A DNA stretch of 64,000 nucleotides, taken from Actinospica robiniae DSM 44927 (GTDB lineage Bacteria; Actinomycetota; Actinomycetes; Streptomycetales; Catenulisporaceae). Both the position numbers and the translations under genes were made by a program. Below, piece after piece: positions 1-8,660 of this stretch. The notes beneath the pieces were generated by a model. It worked only from the letters and a program-made list of their open reading frames with translations, was not told the DNA's origin and searched no databases. Within the stretch, counting starts at the first letter, position 1; each line of letters starts with the position of its first letter. The stretch covers positions 679,372 through 743,371 of the forward strand of contig NZ_KI632511.1 in the NCBI RefSeq assembly GCF_000504285.1, written 5' to 3'.

Positions 1-358
1 GGGTGTGCGGCACGGTCAGGCGGGCCGCTGTGCCAGGGGCGGACAGGGCACGGGCGACGGGCGGGATCCGCGTCGCTGCCAACGCCACGCCCATGGCGCC
101 CGCGAAGGCCACCGGGAACCAGGGCACGGGCGACGGGTTCGGCGGATGTGGCCGGTACGAGCCCAGGTCCGCGAGCCGCGCGCTGGCCGCGACCCAGCCA
201 CCCCACACCACGCCGCACGACGCGGCCATCGTGCCCGCCGCGCGTCCGCTCATTCCGGCCACGCGTCCGCCGCGGTAGAGCAGGACGCTCGTCATGAGCG
301 GAATTCCGAGCGCCACCAGCAGGACGAGCGCACTGACATATCCCGGCAGGTCGACCAT
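1..358 (-). CDS. Membrane protein, N-terminal part, cut by window edge
   Basis: Reading the minus strand from an ATG at 358 gives an open frame of at least 119 codons that runs off the left edge. It begins MVDLPGYVSALVLL, a hydrophobic first segment, followed by further hydrophobic stretches (around residues 40-60 and 85-100) and a Pro-rich loop (HPPNPSPVPWFP). It is therefore an integral membrane protein. I do not recognise a family. It is divergent from the TetR gene at 543, and the strong inverted repeat between them makes it the probable regulatory target of that repressor. The C-terminus is outside the window. Confidence 0.6.
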   Translation of the reverse strand, partial: MVDLPGYVSALVLLVALGIPLMTSVLLYRGGRVAGMSGRAAGTMAASCGVVWGGWVAASARLADLGSYRPHPPNPSPVPWFPVAFAGAMGVALAATRIPPVARALSAPGTAARLTVPHT

Positions 359-386
359 GGAAGACCCCTTCCCTCCTCGTTCCACT

Positions 387-418
387 GAACAAGGAATCTG
401 TTTCCGAACACCTTGTTC
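387..418. promoter_or_regulatory. Inverted repeat, probable TetR operator
   Basis: GAACAAGG at 387-394 is mirrored by CCTTGTTC at 411-418, a perfect 8-bp inverted repeat with a 16-bp spacer. It sits between the divergent starts at 358 (minus) and 543 (plus), where an autoregulating TetR protein would bind to control both genes. Binding is inferred, not shown. Confidence 0.55.
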
Positions 419-542
419 GAGTATGGTGGGAGAGCCCTGGCATGCGTCAACACACAATCCGGGCCTGACGTGCGCTATCGAACGGAATCGGGAAACCGTT
501 CGGTGCTCGGACGGGTTCTCGGCGGCGAAGGAGGCGGTCGTT

Positions 543-1160
543 GTGGCCGAGGACGATCGGAGGGTCCGGCGCACCCGGCGCGCCCTGCGGGAGGCGCTGA
601 TCGGGCTGACCTTGGAGAAGGGATACGACCGCATCACCGTGCAGGAGATCCTGGACCGGGCCGACGTCGTGCGCTCGACCTTCTACGCGCACTACCGGGA
701 CAAGGACTCGCTGCTGTTCAGCTGTTTCGATGACATGTTCGCCGAGCTCGCGAGCACCGTCCATGCCATGGCCCCGGGCGCCCCGTTGGCCGACCCGGCA
801 CGGCCGGCCGAGATCATGTATCAGCATGCGAGTGAGAACCGACGGGTCTACCGCGCGATGTGCGGCCGGCAGGGCGGCGCGCACGTCTACCGCCATCTGC
901 ACCGCCGCCTTACCGACCTGGTGCGCGAGCACCTGCGCCCGCACCTAGCGGCGGCCGGCTGTGAACTGCCCGCCGATCTGGTGGCCGACTACTACACCAA
1001 CGCTGCTCTCGGCATGCTGAGCTGGTGGGTCGACCACGACTTCCCGCACGACGCACGCTGGCTCGCCCAAGCGTGCCAGACCCTCGCCGTCCCCGGCCTG
1101 CTCGCAGCTCTGACGACAGGCGTCGGCGCCGAAGCTCCGCGCGCATCACTGCCCGCATAG
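543..1160 (+). CDS. TetR/AcrR family transcriptional regulator
   Basis: A one-component repressor. From the GTG at 543 (VAEDDRRVRRTRRAL) the first 60 residues form a TetR helix-turn-helix: LTLEKGYDRITVQEILDRA, then VVRSTFYAHYRDKDSLL, which is the recognition-helix region. The remainder is a ligand-binding domain of the TetR_C type, with no recognisable ligand. The frame is open upstream to 294, but GTG 543 fits the usual distance to the HTH; an ATG at 423 is a weaker alternative because it would add a low-complexity tail. The gene is divergent from the membrane protein at 1-358, and the inverted repeat 387-418 lies upstream of both. About 205 residues is normal for the family. Confidence 0.85.
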   Translation: MAEDDRRVRRTRRALREALIGLTLEKGYDRITVQEILDRADVVRSTFYAHYRDKDSLLFSCFDDMFAELASTVHAMAPGAPLADPARPAEIMYQHASENRRVYRAMCGRQGGAHVYRHLHRRLTDLVREHLRPHLAAAGCELPADLVADYYTNAALGMLSWWVDHDFPHDARWLAQACQTLAVPGLLAALTTGVGAEAPRASLPA

Positions 1161-1465
1161 TGCGGCCAGTTGTCGACCGTGTCCGAGTCCTGCCGGCTAT
1201 TACAGGGCTCGTGGATGGCAGGCCTGCCGAAGTCACCCCGCGGCGAGCATGAGATGACCCTCACCCAGCGCAGCCCAACCGCGTCGGCGGCCTGCGGTAG
1301 ACATGGATGCACGAGCCCGCTGGTCACGCCGACGGCCCTCCCGCGTTCCCCTGTGGCCAACGGTGTCAGAGAACGATAATGACGCCTACCGTGCACCCTG
1401 CGATCAGTGTATTGTTACCCCGCTCCACTGATGATCATACGAGGGAACCGGGAAGAGAGATCATT

Positions 1466-1921
1466 GTGAAGACTGCGAAGGTGCGCCTCGCGGCGTTCGG
1501 ACTCGCGGTGGCCGGCACGCTGAGCGCGGCGGTGGTCATGGCGTCGCCGTCCTACGCGGAAACCATCGGGGCCAACTCCTGCGAGGGCACCGGGTTCAAC
1601 GGGTACGGGGAAGTCGGCGGTTGCCTGTTCTACAACAGCAACAACGACGGGGCCTACTTCTTCTTCGACAAGAACATCCCCGACCTCGTCGACTACACCT
1701 TCAACCACCAGGGTGTGCCGCCGGCGGGATTGGGCCAGGGAGTGAAGAACAACGCGGCGAGCGCCTACAACAACTCCGATGCCTGCATGGAGATCTTCTT
1801 CAACAGCAACTACAAGGGGGCGTCCGAGATCCTTCCGCCGCACACCGGGACCAACAAGCTCGGCGTGACGTACAACAACGACGCGTCGGTCGAGTTCATC
1901 GCGCCTATCTACTGCGAGTAG
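1466..1921 (+). CDS. Secreted small protein, peptidase inhibitor I36-like
   Basis: GTG at 1466 follows a purine-rich GGGAAGAGAGA ribosome site. Residues 1-32 are a Sec signal peptide (Lys near the start, LAAFGLAVAGTLSAAVVMA core, probable cleavage after SYA). The mature part is about 120 residues, rich in Asn, Gly and Tyr, with the pattern CLFYNSNNDGAYFFF and a second copy-like stretch (MEIFFNSNYKGASE), the beta/gamma-crystallin-like arrangement seen in Streptomyces I36 protease inhibitors. Four Cys remain in the mature part. Probably exported to act on extracellular proteases; the inhibitor role is inferred from family resemblance only. A GC-rich hairpin follows 10 bases after the stop. Confidence 0.7.
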   Translation: MKTAKVRLAAFGLAVAGTLSAAVVMASPSYAETIGANSCEGTGFNGYGEVGGCLFYNSNNDGAYFFFDKNIPDLVDYTFNHQGVPPAGLGQGVKNNAASAYNNSDACMEIFFNSNYKGASEILPPHTGTNKLGVTYNNDASVEFIAPIYCE

Positions 1922-1930
1922 CGCAGTTGC

Positions 1931-1965
1931 CGGGGTGCTCGGCGGCGATCTCGCCGCGCACCCCG
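1931..1965 (+). terminator. Hairpin downstream of the I36-like gene
   Basis: CGGGGTGC at 1931-1938 pairs with GCACCCCG at 1958-1965, extended by an inner CGGCG/CGCCG stem and a 7-base loop. There is no U-tract, which is common for actinomycete terminators. Confidence 0.55.
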
Positions 1966-2094
1966 GGCCCGGGCCTCCGCTCGCCTCCGCGCGGTTCGCG
2001 AACAAGCGCTTCGCATGAGCCTTCAACCGCAGCGCCGAAGGTTGTCCGCCAAGCCCGCTCGGGCGCAGGCTCACTGGTACAGCGGTATGACTCA

Positions 2095-2799
2095 GTGCCT
2101 TCGACGCGCTTCAGAGCGTCGACCGATGATCTCGCGCGCCGGTGGGCCAGATACAAGCCTTCTGATTTGCTGGACGAAGCCGCGCGGATACGCCGTGCCG
2201 GGATCGCGGAGGCCGAGCGGTATCGCCGGCTTGTGTCGCTGGATGCCATGGCCGGCACTGATTTCGAGCGTCACGTGGCCGACCTGTGTCTGCGCGACGG
2301 CCTCGTGATCGTGCGGTCGGGCGGCGGCGCGGGCGACGCGGTCGGGAGCGTGCTGCGCGCGCGAGGCGTCACGCCGGAACGGGTCTACGAGCAGATCGCG
2401 CGCATGGCCGCGGGCAGCGCGCCCGCACGTGAACTGGATGAGCGCGCGCTCGAGGCGATCGGCATCGACCTCGAGGCCGTGCGTACCCGCATCGAAGCCG
2501 CGTTCGGTCCCGGCAGCCTCGAACGCCGCACGACGCCCGCCCGCCGCGGGCGTTCGCCGAAGCGGTCCGGCAACCTCCTCCCGAGCGGACACCTGCGGGT
2601 GACCCACCAGGCTCGCAGATGCCTGAACCGCGCTATCCGCACGACCGGGCCGCACGCTGCCGAAGCCCGTGACACCGCCGCCATCACGCTGGCCCTGCTG
2701 GCCGCAAAGGCGAGCGCGATGCGCGCGATCCTCACGGCGCTCGGCACCTCCACGCCTCAACTGCTCGCAGACGTCGGGAACGCCGTGTCTCAGGGTTAG
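2095..2799 (+). pseudogene. Chimeric remnant: Mrr-type endonuclease start joined to Clp-N domain
   Basis: One open frame contains two unrelated pieces. Residues up to about position 2330 read DAMAGTDFERHVADLCLRDG and VRSGGGAGD, the opening motif of restriction-endonuclease-like (Mrr_cat) proteins, but the catalytic core that should follow is absent. Directly after GGGAGD the frame continues as a Clp-N-like region (RARGVTPERVYEQIARM, AIGIDLEAVRTRIEAAFGPG, LLAAKASAMRAILTALG), the repeat found at the N-terminus of ClpC/ClpB and in small stand-alone Clp-N proteins. GTG 2095 and ATG 2248 are possible starts, with no good ribosome site. I read it as a deletion fusion of two genes; whether it is expressed is unknown. 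Confidence 0.5.
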
Positions 2800-3390
2800 A
2801 GCTCGCTCGCCGGCAACCGGCCCCGGCGCGGGGCGCCGGCCGCCCTGCCTGTGCGCCTCGCGTGGCTGGAGGTTGCCATCCGCCGATCGGGTTATTCGAA
2901 AACGCTTTTGAACCACAGCATGAGGACGTCTGGTGGAGCGACAGCCAGAAGATCACGGCGACGCGTCGACGGCCGAGGCGCACATGGAAGAGGCTGCCGC
3001 ACGGTTGCGAGCACAGATGGACGTGGCATCGGCCAGGCTCCCAGGCGCACGTGCAGTGGACACGCCTCTGCCTGGAAACCACGCCACTCCAAGCCCGATG
3101 AGGTGGCGCGGCCGGCTTCGGACGCCGGCGCAGTCGAGGGCGTGGCGTGCGTACGGCTGGCTGCTGAACTGCATACACCGCTGCAGGCTCCTCGCAGGCG
3201 GCCGAAGCCTGTGCGAAGCCGGCAGCCTGGCTGTCCTTTCCGGCCTCCGTTTCGGAGGAGAAGCCCGCCGGGAGGCGATGCGGGTGCCGAGATCTGTTCG
3301 CTAACCCGGCCGCGTACAGGAGCCGGCCGGACGATGCGCGCGTCACAAGCACAGCGGCTGCGGCCGAGCGCTGGGGCTGGTGTCGAGATC
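2800..3390. other. Gap without a supported gene
   Basis: Several overlapping open frames exist on both strands, as expected at this GC content, but none shows a recognisable domain, ribosome site or signal peptide. I see no structured repeat. Probably degraded sequence downstream of the chimeric remnant. Confidence 0.4.
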
Positions 3391-4512
3391 TCAGGACGAG
3401 AAATGAGTGGCAAGCTCCACCGCGGCCGAGAACAGCAGCACCACGGTGGAGAGCTTCAGCAGGAGGTTGATCGCCTTGTGGACGCTCTTGCCTGTGCCGG
3501 CTCTGTCCTGGGTGGCTATCAGCACGGTGCCGTCGGCCTGCTGCTCCGGCTTCTGGCCGGACATCGTGCCGAGCACCGCCAGCAGGATGCCGAAGAGTAA
3601 GACGTAGTAGCCGATGAAGATGTGCGCCGAGAGATGACGAGCAGCGGCTAAGGCCTGCGGGCTTTTGCCGTATGTGGCCAGGAAGGCGTGGACGTTCGCG
3701 TTCAGCAGCGGGGTCATCGCCCAGCTCCGCGGAAGCTGTCTGACGAACACCGCCAGTTGGATCAGCGGGATGACGCTGCCGAGCGAGGCGAGGCCGCGGC
3801 GCACGGTCCAGGACGGATTCTTCTGCGTGGCCAGGACGGTCAGCAGCGCCGTCAGCAGAAGCGCGATGGTGGTCACGTACATGACGGCCGCGGATATGTG
3901 AATAGGTGCGGCGGTCGGCGCGGCGGCCTCGGCGGCGCCGTTGTACCAGTGCGAGAACTGGTGGATCACGCGTCCGTTGACGGTGAGCGAGTTGCTCGAT
4001 CCCACGTCGATCGCGCCGCGCGCACCGGCGGTCGTCGGGTCGAAGACGATGACGTGCCAGGGCAGGAACCAGCCGAGCAGGAGGACCGCGGCCCCGGCGA
4101 CCATGAAGCGGGCCCGGGCCTTCCGGCGAAGTTTGAAGACCCGGGCGATCCAGTCTTCCGGCTTGAGCCGTTTGAGTGTCTGCTCGGCGAGCGACTTGGA
4201 GAGCGACGCTGTCGGGTCCGGGTGCCTGCCCGGTGACGTCTGATCGGACGTGCCGTGATCGTGGCCGTGGTGGCCCGGGCCGCCGGGAGTCTCCGGAGCC
4301 GGCGTGTGGTCATGAGCGGGAAATGGATCGTGCGGCCCGGGTATGGTGGAGTCCTGCGGGTGGAAGACGTGGCCGAAAAGCATGCCCACCATGCCAACCA
4401 GCGGCGTCGCGACTTGCGCGATTCGCTGCAGCCTACCCGATCTATTCGAGACGCTCTGGTCACGCGTAGCACGCTGATTGCGTTCGCCACTCTTGCCGCG
4501 ATTCTGGCTCAT
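3391..4512 (-). CDS. Membrane protein with His-rich N-terminal cytoplasmic/linker region
   Basis: Start ATG 4512 is preceded by AAAGGGGGG, a strong ribosome site, so the 32 codons further upstream are not used. The 373-residue product has a hydrophobic segment near residue 35, a Pro/His-rich linker (about 60-100, with HHGHDHG), and four to five further membrane segments (about 140-160, 210-235, 250-270, 305-330, 350-370) separated by short loops. I do not recognise the family. The His-rich stretch could bind metal, but nothing else supports that. No obvious operon partner; the 3' side faces the gene-poor gap 2800-3390. Confidence 0.65.
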   Translation of the reverse strand: MSQNRGKSGERNQRATRDQSVSNRSGRLQRIAQVATPLVGMVGMLFGHVFHPQDSTIPGPHDPFPAHDHTPAPETPGGPGHHGHDHGTSDQTSPGRHPDPTASLSKSLAEQTLKRLKPEDWIARVFKLRRKARARFMVAGAAVLLLGWFLPWHVIVFDPTTAGARGAIDVGSSNSLTVNGRVIHQFSHWYNGAAEAAAPTAAPIHISAAVMYVTTIALLLTALLTVLATQKNPSWTVRRGLASLGSVIPLIQLAVFVRQLPRSWAMTPLLNANVHAFLATYGKSPQALAAARHLSAHIFIGYYVLLFGILLAVLGTMSGQKPEQQADGTVLIATQDRAGTGKSVHKAINLLLKLSTVVLLFSAAVELATHFSS

Positions 4513-5370
4513 TTGACCCCCCTTTGGTCGAAGCCATATTAGCAGTCTGAAATGGTCGACTTCCGTCATGCTCCGAAATTCGTTCCTGAAGGTCATCTTT
4601 CCAGCCATCTGGCTCAGAGTGGCGCGGCTGATTGTTCCCGTTCGGTTTCGTCGGCCCGTTGGGGTGAGCGCCGAGGTTGACCGGGCCGAAGGCGATCAAG
4701 ATGCCGTCGCCGAAGGACCTGTCTTTGCCGAACGAAGATCGAGGGATGCGTTACTCGTGTTCTGGCGGACACCGTCACCGGGAGGCGGCCACTCTCTTGA
4801 AGGCCAGGTCGAGCCCGCGACCTAGGCTGCTGCGCCGGCATCTTCAGGCTGTTCCTCACCGCAGTGGTCGAAACAGCGAACTGCAGTGGCAGGGGCGTGC
4901 GGGCTGTCCACCGAGCTTGTGCTGAGGGTTCCCCCGTAAGTGGAGAGTGCTCCGTGACCGACACCGAGCGCGAAGGGAAAATCGCCGTTCGCATGTCGCC
5001 GTTCATGTGGTCGATGGCCGAAGGCCCGCGGATCCGTCGGCGCGCGTCGCCTGGCGGGGCGCGGTATGTAAAGCCGCATGCCCCCGGCGTGACCTGAACG
5101 GAACGTGCTGTGCGGTCCGGGAGTGTGGCAGGGCTGAGATTCTGGAGACAAGCTGCGGTTGGCCTGTGAGCGTAGGAGGTTCACAGCCCAGCCGCGACTG
5201 CGGGGTCCCGCTTCTACTCCGTCTGCCTTGTTGCGCTGATTTTCCGCTGCACCCTTCAGCAATGAGGGCTTGCAGGTTGCCAGGGCCCTTATTGAGCTGG
5301 GCACATTCGTCGGTGCGTCGGTGTTGTAACCGCCCGGTCCCGCCCGCTTGGATCAGATTGCCTTCCAGCC
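4513..5370. other. Gene-poor gap
   Basis: About 860 bases with only overlapping shadow frames on both strands and no domain that I can recognise. It holds the promoter of the membrane protein at its left end. No repeat or RNA gene is evident. Confidence 0.4.
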
Positions 5371-5690
5371 TCACCCGCACATCGCTGTGGGGGCGCGGTT
5401 GTCGGGGTTGTTGGAGGCGACGAGGGTGCGTGTCAGTGTGCTGGTCGCGCTGGCGGCCTGGTAGATTCCGCCGCCTTCGCCGATCTCGTACTCGGCGGTG
5501 GTAGCGGGTCGACGTACTTCGCCAGCGCAGGAGCCTGCGGGATCGAAGCGTCCGCGGACATCGCCCCGCCGGCGGCGGACGTCGCGGGACGAGCCGCCTG
5601 CGCCTGCGCCTGTGCCGACGGAGCCGAACGCCCCAGCACCGCCGCGCCGCCTACCGCGCCGGCCATCAGGACTCTTCTGCGCTCAACCAT
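5371..5690 (-). pseudogene. Remnants of a multicopper oxidase start and a beta-helix protein end
   Basis: From ATG 5690 the product begins MVERRRVLMAGAVGGAAV, a twin-arginine signal, and continues to ALAKYVDPLPPP, the opening motif of CotA/bilirubin-oxidase-type multicopper oxidases. All four copper-binding motifs of the missing 450 residues are absent. About 190 bases in, another frame takes over (EIGEGGGIYQAAS, TLVASNNPDNRAPTAMCG, stop at 5371), which resembles the last turn of a right-handed beta-helix surface protein. Two unrelated truncated genes therefore abut here. A complete multicopper oxidase lies at 22624. Confidence 0.5.
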
Positions 5691-5997
5691 GCTCTCCAGC
5701 CCTTCGCTCGCCCCCTGGCGATCAAGGAATCAGGGCTGGTTCCGAGCGTTTCCGCGGCACGCCGGGTACTCGGCGAGAGTCACCCGTTGAGCCGATCCGG
5801 ACGGCGATTCGGCATGTTGCAGTATGGAGGTCTATTGTCGCAAATGACGATGCTCGGCAGGCGGCCATTCGCATCCCGCGCTCGAGGTGGAACGAGACGC
5901 GGCTCTCTCGCACCCTGCGCACGGCATGGTGCGGCCGCTCGTGCTGGGGACATACGGGGCTACGCGGTTGCCGCCTGCAGCCCGATGCTCCTCAGGA
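5691..5997. other. Gap without a supported gene
   Basis: About 300 bases between the oxidase remnant and the diguanylate cyclase stop. Nothing recognisable in either strand. Confidence 0.35.
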
Positions 5998-7044
5998 TCA
6001 CGCCTCGGCTACCCGCACGCGATTTCGCCCGGACTGCTTGGCTGCATAGAGTGCTCCATCGGCGTGACGGATCAACGAGGCACTTCCCTCCGACACGGGT
6101 GCATCGAGTGAGAGCTCGGCGACGCCGATGCTGACCGTCATGGTGTGCGGCCAAGCGGCGGACTCGGCGGCGATCAGCGCTCGAAGCTCTTCCGCGCGTG
6201 CGGCGGCGTCGGCCACGGAGCAGTCGATGAGGATCACCATGAACTCCTCGCCGCCGAACCTGGCCGCCAGATCGCCCTGGCGAAACTCGCGGCGCAGCAG
6301 CGCCCCCAGCCGGCGCAGTACGTCGTCTCCGACATCGTGGCCGGCCGTGTCGTTGATCTGCTTGAAGCGGTCCGCGTCGATCATCAGTACGGACAGGGCG
6401 CTGCCGCGGCGACGATGTGCGGCCGCTTCGCGCCCGAGCGTCTCCACCAGCTCTCGCCGGTTGGCCAGCCCCGTAAGCACATCGGTGCCGGCTCGGCGCT
6501 CGAACTCGGAGACGACCGCGTGCAAGCGGTGCTGCAGTGACACCACGACGCACACCGTCAGCACGAGCGTCACCGCCATCGGGCCGTAGCCGACCAAGGT
6601 GAGCCGAGGATCGATCAGGCTCGAGGCCACCAGCGCGATGAGGCTTGCCGCGGTGGTGACCCAGGCCACCTCGACCGAGAGCAGGCAGCCTGCGTAAAGC
6701 ACGGGCCACAGCAACAAGATCGCATCGGTGGGTGTCGTGCGCTGACTCGCGAGCATCGGCGCGGTGAGCAGCACGACTCCGAGGAGGGGAAGGATCGAGG
6801 CCAGACGTGCCGGTAACCGCGTGCGGGCCAGTAGCAGGACGATGCCGAGGCAGCCTCCCGCTGCCGCGCAGACGTACTCGACGATCGACCCGGACTCGAC
6901 GCCGCGCTGAGCTCGGGGAAATTCCGCCCGGTAGGCGAGAGCTGCGATGAAGCTCACTGTCGAGCCCAGGAGGAAGAAGATCCCGGCGATGCCGAACAGC
7001 AGTTTTCCCTGGACGGGTGAGGTCAGCTCGTCGGGCTCACTCAT
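5998..7044 (-). CDS. Membrane-bound diguanylate cyclase (GGDEF)
   Basis: Makes cyclic di-GMP from two GTP. Starting at ATG 7044, residues 15-175 hold five to six membrane helices of a sensor module that I cannot assign to a named type. A GGDEF domain follows from about residue 190 (TDVLTGLANRR, MIDADRFKQINDT, GHDVGDDVLRRLG) to the end (MTVSIGVAE). The active-site loop is GGEEF at 264-268, and RQGD at 255-258 is an intact RxxD inhibitory I-site exactly five residues before it, so product inhibition is predicted. The frame is open upstream to 7269, but that stretch has no domain. 348 residues is ordinary for a sensor-GGDEF protein. Confidence 0.88.
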   Translation of the reverse strand: MSEPDELTSPVQGKLLFGIAGIFFLLGSTVSFIAALAYRAEFPRAQRGVESGSIVEYVCAAAGGCLGIVLLLARTRLPARLASILPLLGVVLLTAPMLASQRTTPTDAILLLWPVLYAGCLLSVEVAWVTTAASLIALVASSLIDPRLTLVGYGPMAVTLVLTVCVVVSLQHRLHAVVSEFERRAGTDVLTGLANRRELVETLGREAAAHRRRGSALSVLMIDADRFKQINDTAGHDVGDDVLRRLGALLRREFRQGDLAARFGGEEFMVILIDCSVADAAARAEELRALIAAESAAWPHTMTVSIGVAELSLDAPVSEGSASLIRHADGALYAAKQSGRNRVRVAEA

Positions 7045-7449
7045 CGTCGCGCGGATTCTCCGTATGTGATCGTCTGGTGGTCCCGATACTCTCTCGTGAC
7101 AGGGTCGCGCTCGGGCAGGCGCGCCAACGTCCTCCGCCTCTATGGCCACGTAGGCGTGCTTTGAGGCGGACGGGCATGAGATCTGGACGTCGCCGAGACC
7201 CCTGCCGGGCCACCCTGACGCGCCACAGTTCGCTACGCCTTCAGCCGCCTGTTTCGGTGGCCGAGTCACACCGGCGAACGTAGGTTATTGAGGAGTGGCT
7301 CCTGTCATCCCTCCGCTCGTTCAGCCCCCGGGCTGTTTGCGGGGGTGGCCCGATCAGTGTGACCTGCGGGCGTAGCCGCCAGTGCGACATCGCCCCCTTC
7401 GGGGGTTCTGATTCACGTCACGACAATAAACCGACAAGGAACCACATCG
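7045..7449. other. Intergenic region between divergent genes
   Basis: About 400 bases upstream of both the diguanylate cyclase (minus) and the secreted protein (plus). The only structure I see is a small hairpin, CCCCC-TTC-GGGGG at 7393-7405, in the probable leader of the downstream gene. No gene supported. Confidence 0.4.
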
Positions 7450-8040
7450 GTGCGAGACTCTCATCGGCGAGCAGTCACCCTGGTGATCGCCGTACTCCTC
7501 AGCATCGCGAGCCTCGTCACGCCGTCCGCACTCGCCTCCGCTTCCGCACTGGCCGTAGCTTCCGCGCCGGTCACCGGCCGTGCCTATTTCGGGATCGGCA
7601 ACATCACGGCGACGTACTCCGCCACGCAGCTCAGCGGTGGAGACACATTCACCGTGACGGTCACCTTCACCAATACCGGCGATGTGACAGCCACCGCGAC
7701 CTACATGTTCAACACCGTGGACGGCAACGGCAATCCCGTATTCGTCCTCGATTCCTGCGGTGCGATCTTCAGTCAGGCGTGCGACACCACCGGGGGAGAC
7801 GTGCGGGTCCGCGTCCCGGTCGTGGCTGTGTTCACCAGCCTCACCGTTCCTGTTCGGGTGCACATCAACCCTGCTGCTGCGGCCGGCGTCTATAGAGTCC
7901 TCCAGTTAGGGAAGATGAACGGCGTCAGCCCGCCCAAGGCCTTCGCGCCGGCCGTCTACTTCACGGTCCTGGCTCCGGCCACCGCGGCTCCGGACGTGCA
8001 CGTGCATCGCGCGGTGGGCGCTTGCGCGCTCACCGTTTGA
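7450..8040 (+). CDS. Secreted protein of unknown function
   Basis: GTG 7450 with AAGGAA upstream. Residues 1-42 form a signal peptide (HRRAVTLVIAVLLSIASL, then Ala/Ser-rich to SAPVTG). The mature part of about 150 residues has beta-rich, Thr/Val-rich sequence (TVTVTFTNTGDVTATATY, VRVRVPVVAVFTSLTVPVRV) that suggests an immunoglobulin-like or DUF11-like fold, with Cys pairs that could form disulfides. I do not recognise the family. The last 11 bases overlap the convergent methyltransferase-like gene. Confidence 0.6.
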   Translation: MRDSHRRAVTLVIAVLLSIASLVTPSALASASALAVASAPVTGRAYFGIGNITATYSATQLSGGDTFTVTVTFTNTGDVTATATYMFNTVDGNGNPVFVLDSCGAIFSQACDTTGGDVRVRVPVVAVFTSLTVPVRVHINPAAAAGVYRVLQLGKMNGVSPPKAFAPAVYFTVLAPATAAPDVHVHRAVGACALTV

Positions 8041-8500
8041 TCAGCACTCCGGCCAGCTTGTCGCAGCGTTCGGAGAGTTCGTGCCCGGGCCCGCGCGCCC
8101 TGGCGGTGAGCACGGCCCGGGCGTGCGCGGCGGTGATCGGGTCGTCGGTGACGTAGACGTAGGGTGCCCCGGGAGCGCGGTCGTGCACCACGCCGTCGAG
8201 CGGTGTCTTGAGCGGGATCGCGCAGCCGAGCTGGAGGAACTGGGTCAGGCCCGTGCCGTCCGCGATCCACGCCGCGGCGCGCTCCGCGTACGCCTCGGCG
8301 GCGCGTGCGCTCAGGAAGACGTCCGGCCAGAGCGTGGCCAGATAGTCCACGGCTATCCGGTCGGCGTCGTAGTGGTCCTTACCGCCGATCATGTAGTCCC
8401 ACATGCGCACCGGATGCGGGACGTGCGGGTCGATCTCAGGCGGCTGCCACCGCTGTCCGACGACTGACACCCAGCGATCGTCACCTGACTCTTCGTCCAT
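8030..8500 (-). CDS. Truncated SAM-dependent methyltransferase (PF04672/DUF574-like)
   Basis: From ATG 8500 the product has the family signature VRMWDYMIGGKDHYDADR, then LTQFLQLGCAIPLK (normally LDIGTGLP, the SAM loop) and YVTDDPITAAHARAVL (normally YVDNDPVVLAHARALL). Members are about 270 residues; this one stops at 156, just after the second nucleotide-binding strand, and the SAM loop has a Cys-Ala where Gly-Thr-Gly is expected. It is probably inactive and may be a pseudogene, although the frame itself is clean. It converges with and overlaps the secreted protein gene by 11 bases. Confidence 0.6.
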   Translation of the reverse strand: MDEESGDDRWVSVVGQRWQPPEIDPHVPHPVRMWDYMIGGKDHYDADRIAVDYLATLWPDVFLSARAAEAYAERAAAWIADGTGLTQFLQLGCAIPLKTPLDGVVHDRAPGAPYVYVTDDPITAAHARAVLTARARGPGHELSERCDKLAGVLIKR

Positions 8501-8660
8501 GGCGCTCAGGCTACTGACCTGTGCGGGCACGCGCGCCTCGCCACCGACGCGGCTCCCGATCACCCGGCCGGTTGAGCGGGCGCGGCTTGGTTGCAGCGCG
8601 GGTACTTATTGACCGTGTCGAACGCCTGACAGCCCGGCAGAGCGATGCCAAACTGGCCGG

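Noticed and set aside
2862-3101. Plus-strand frame with PPIGLFENAFEPQHEDVWW
   Set aside because: Looks protein-like for 25 residues, but then turns into low complexity; no family and no start signal.
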